From: Cokeromyces recurvatus
Taxonomy: Eukaryota; Mucoromycota; Mucoromycetes; Mucorales; Mucoraceae
Assembly (NCBI RefSeq): GCF_025118155.1
Contig: NW_026251422.1
Span: forward strand, 124,001-188,000
Direction of reading: 5' to 3'
DNA length: 64,000 bases
A program made the translations under genes and the position numbers. Of this stretch, positions 62,556-64,000 are shown piece after piece. The notes beneath the pieces were generated by a model, which was not told the DNA's origin, ran no database searches, and was given only the letters and a program-made list of their open reading frames with translations. The number at the start of each line of letters is the position of its first letter. Position 1 is the stretch's first letter.

Positions 62556-63566
62556 ATGTCAATTCAGGCGCAATCTATTGCTTCATTCGATACAGTTTAT
62601 AGTGCGGATTCAGTCGAATTTTGCCCTTTCAATGATCATGCGCAATATTTAGCAGTAGGCACTTACCAACTCACTGATGAACAACAAGATAAAGTTCGAA
62701 TTCGTAAAGGCAAAACTTATATTTTCGACGTTACAAAGCCACTGGTTCCCAAACAGGTAATTGAAACACCAGCCGTATTAGACATGAAATGGAGCCACGC
62801 ATTAGTGAATGACAAACAAGCGCTAGGCATTGTAGACTCTATTGGTGGGTTTCATATATATGGCTTTGATGATCAAACATTGGTACCTGTCGATCATATG
62901 CAAGCCACTGAAGACCCCACTGTACTTTGCCTGTCATTAGATTGGGCAAGTCGATTGAATAAGAAAGATGCGCGTGTTGTGACTTCACATTCCAATGGAC
63001 ATGTTAATATTTTGACACCTACTGAAACGGGGTATACTGTTGAAAGCGAATGGCAAGCTCATGAGTTAGAGGCATGGATTGCAGCCTTTGATTATTGGAA
63101 TACAAACATTATTTATTCAGGTGCAGATGATGGATTATTTAAGGGATGGGATACACGAAGCCAAACCACGACCTTTGTATACAAACGACATATGATGGGT
63201 GTTACGACGATGCAATCCAATCCTCATAAGGAACATCAGTTAGCGACAGGAAGCTATGATGAAACTATTTATTTGTGGGATACACGATCAATGCGAGCTC
63301 CTGTTCAAACTTTCCAGACACCTGGTGGAGGAATTTGGCGTTTGAAATGGCATCCAACACGTGGAAATCGATTATTATCCGCATCCATGCATGCAGGTGC
63401 ATTTGTATTTGATATTGATGATGAATATAAAGTAGAGCTATTGACAAGTTTTCTGGATCACAAGTCAATGGCCTATGGTGCGGATTGGTCCTTTTGTGAT
63501 TCTGATTTAATAGCCTCCTGTTCTTTTTATGACCATGTTTTACATCTTTGGAAAACTTCAGCTTAA
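62556..63566 (+). CDS. dph7: Diphthine methyltransferase (WD-repeat protein DPH7/Rrt2)
   Basis: Single exon, 336 aa. SADSVEFCPFNDHAQYLAVG and the following TYQL are the DPH7 opening. About six WD/WD-like blades follow: WSHALVNDKQALGIVDSIGG, LDWASRLNKKDARVVTSHSN, WIAAFDYWNTNIIYSGADDG plus LFKGWD, QLATGSYDETIYLWDTRSM, WRLKWHPTRGNRLLSASMHA and GADWSFCDSDLIASCSFYDH. In the family, DPH7 hydrolyses the methyl ester of methylated diphthine on elongation factor 2, the step before final amidation to diphthamide. Length matches the fungal members. A second in-frame ATG is absent nearby, so the start is secure. Confidence 0.88.
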   Translation: MSIQAQSIASFDTVYSADSVEFCPFNDHAQYLAVGTYQLTDEQQDKVRIRKGKTYIFDVTKPLVPKQVIETPAVLDMKWSHALVNDKQALGIVDSIGGFHIYGFDDQTLVPVDHMQATEDPTVLCLSLDWASRLNKKDARVVTSHSNGHVNILTPTETGYTVESEWQAHELEAWIAAFDYWNTNIIYSGADDGLFKGWDTRSQTTTFVYKRHMMGVTTMQSNPHKEHQLATGSYDETIYLWDTRSMRAPVQTFQTPGGGIWRLKWHPTRGNRLLSASMHAGAFVFDIDDEYKVELLTSFLDHKSMAYGADWSFCDSDLIASCSFYDHVLHLWKTSA

Positions 63567-64000
63567 CACAAAGACTTTGTTACATACCTAATCTTTTTAT
63601 ATATAAATATACTGCCTTCTTCGAGAATAAACGGAGAAATAATTAATAAAGGAAGGAGAAAAGGGGGATGGAAAAGAAAAAAAAAAGTACAATGTAGTTA
63701 ACAATGAAGAAGGAGAGAAGAGGAGAGGAAGAAATTGTAAAATAAAGTATTTAATCATATGTCACGATACTCTCTTTGTTCTGTTGTAAATACAGACAAT
63801 TTCTTTTTTAAGCAGATAAACACATAATTTATTGTATAATCTAAATAACATAATTAGGGGGGGTAAAAGGACACACACACACACATATGTATATGTATAT
63901 GTATATAATCCGAGAACTTATATATGCATGTATATATACATATAAATCTATAGATGTATATCTATATGTAAAAGAACTTATTTTTATATTAAAATTGTCT
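63567..64000. other. 3' flank of DPH7 with purine-rich and (CA)n/(TATA) simple repeats; no gene seen
   Basis: GGAGAAAAGG-type purine tract at 63650-63745, (AC)n at about 63869-63884 and ATGTATAT repeats after it. Confidence 0.6.

Overview
The window looks like nuclear DNA of an early-diverging filamentous fungus, most likely Mucoromycota (Mucorales-like). The evidence is a very AT-rich sequence, compact genes with many 45-120 nt introns, long A/T homopolymers, and fungal genes such as kexin, a RasB/Ras2-clade GTPase, NPR3, COX9 and a PMR1-type pump. An apparent U12 (AT-AC) intron fits too, because Mucoromycota are among the few fungi reported to keep the minor spliceosome. This assignment rests on reading alone, not on a database search.

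Layout. 0-26.6 kb is mostly host genes: a 3' part of an SPP1/CXXC1-like COMPASS subunit (+), a KEX2 kexin (+), a two-finger C2H2 protein (-), a possible membrane-protein remnant (-), a low-complexity protein (-), an endosomal Na+/H+ exchanger (-), clathrin light chain (-), a small secreted protein (+), a large ABCC/MRP transporter with damaged ATPase motifs (+) and COX9 (-). From about 27.2 to 37.3 kb lies a transposon graveyard: one copy of a 2.68 kb repeat, a 5'-truncated LINE, a broken ORF of unknown repeated type, a dead Tc1/mariner copy, a foldback element and an acetyltransferase 3' fragment. From 38.1 to 47.7 kb three host genes follow: an OCRL/INPP5-type inositol 5-phosphatase (-), an actin-related protein (+) and a PMR1-type Ca2+/Mn2+ ATPase (-). 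A second repeat zone (about 50.0-55.0 kb) holds LINE scraps and the second, inverted copy of the 2.68 kb repeat. The last 9 kb has a Ras GTPase (-), NPR3 (+), a family-2 glycosyltransferase (-) and DPH7 (+).

Many of the host genes serve membrane traffic and the secretory/endosomal system (kexin, NHX, clathrin light chain, 5-phosphatase, PMR1). NPR3 (GATOR1) and Ras are growth-signalling genes that share one divergent upstream region. No operon logic applies. I saw no tRNA, rRNA or CRISPR.

Most notable: an in-frame AT-AC intron with perfect U12 signals in the 5-phosphatase; a 2-nt microexon required to read the Ras effector loop; a full-length ABCC gene whose two nucleotide-binding domains have lost key residues and which has one junction that cannot be spliced in frame by GT-AG rules; and two almost identical 2.68 kb inverted repeats that bracket three host genes. 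I did not identify a wholly new multi-gene system.
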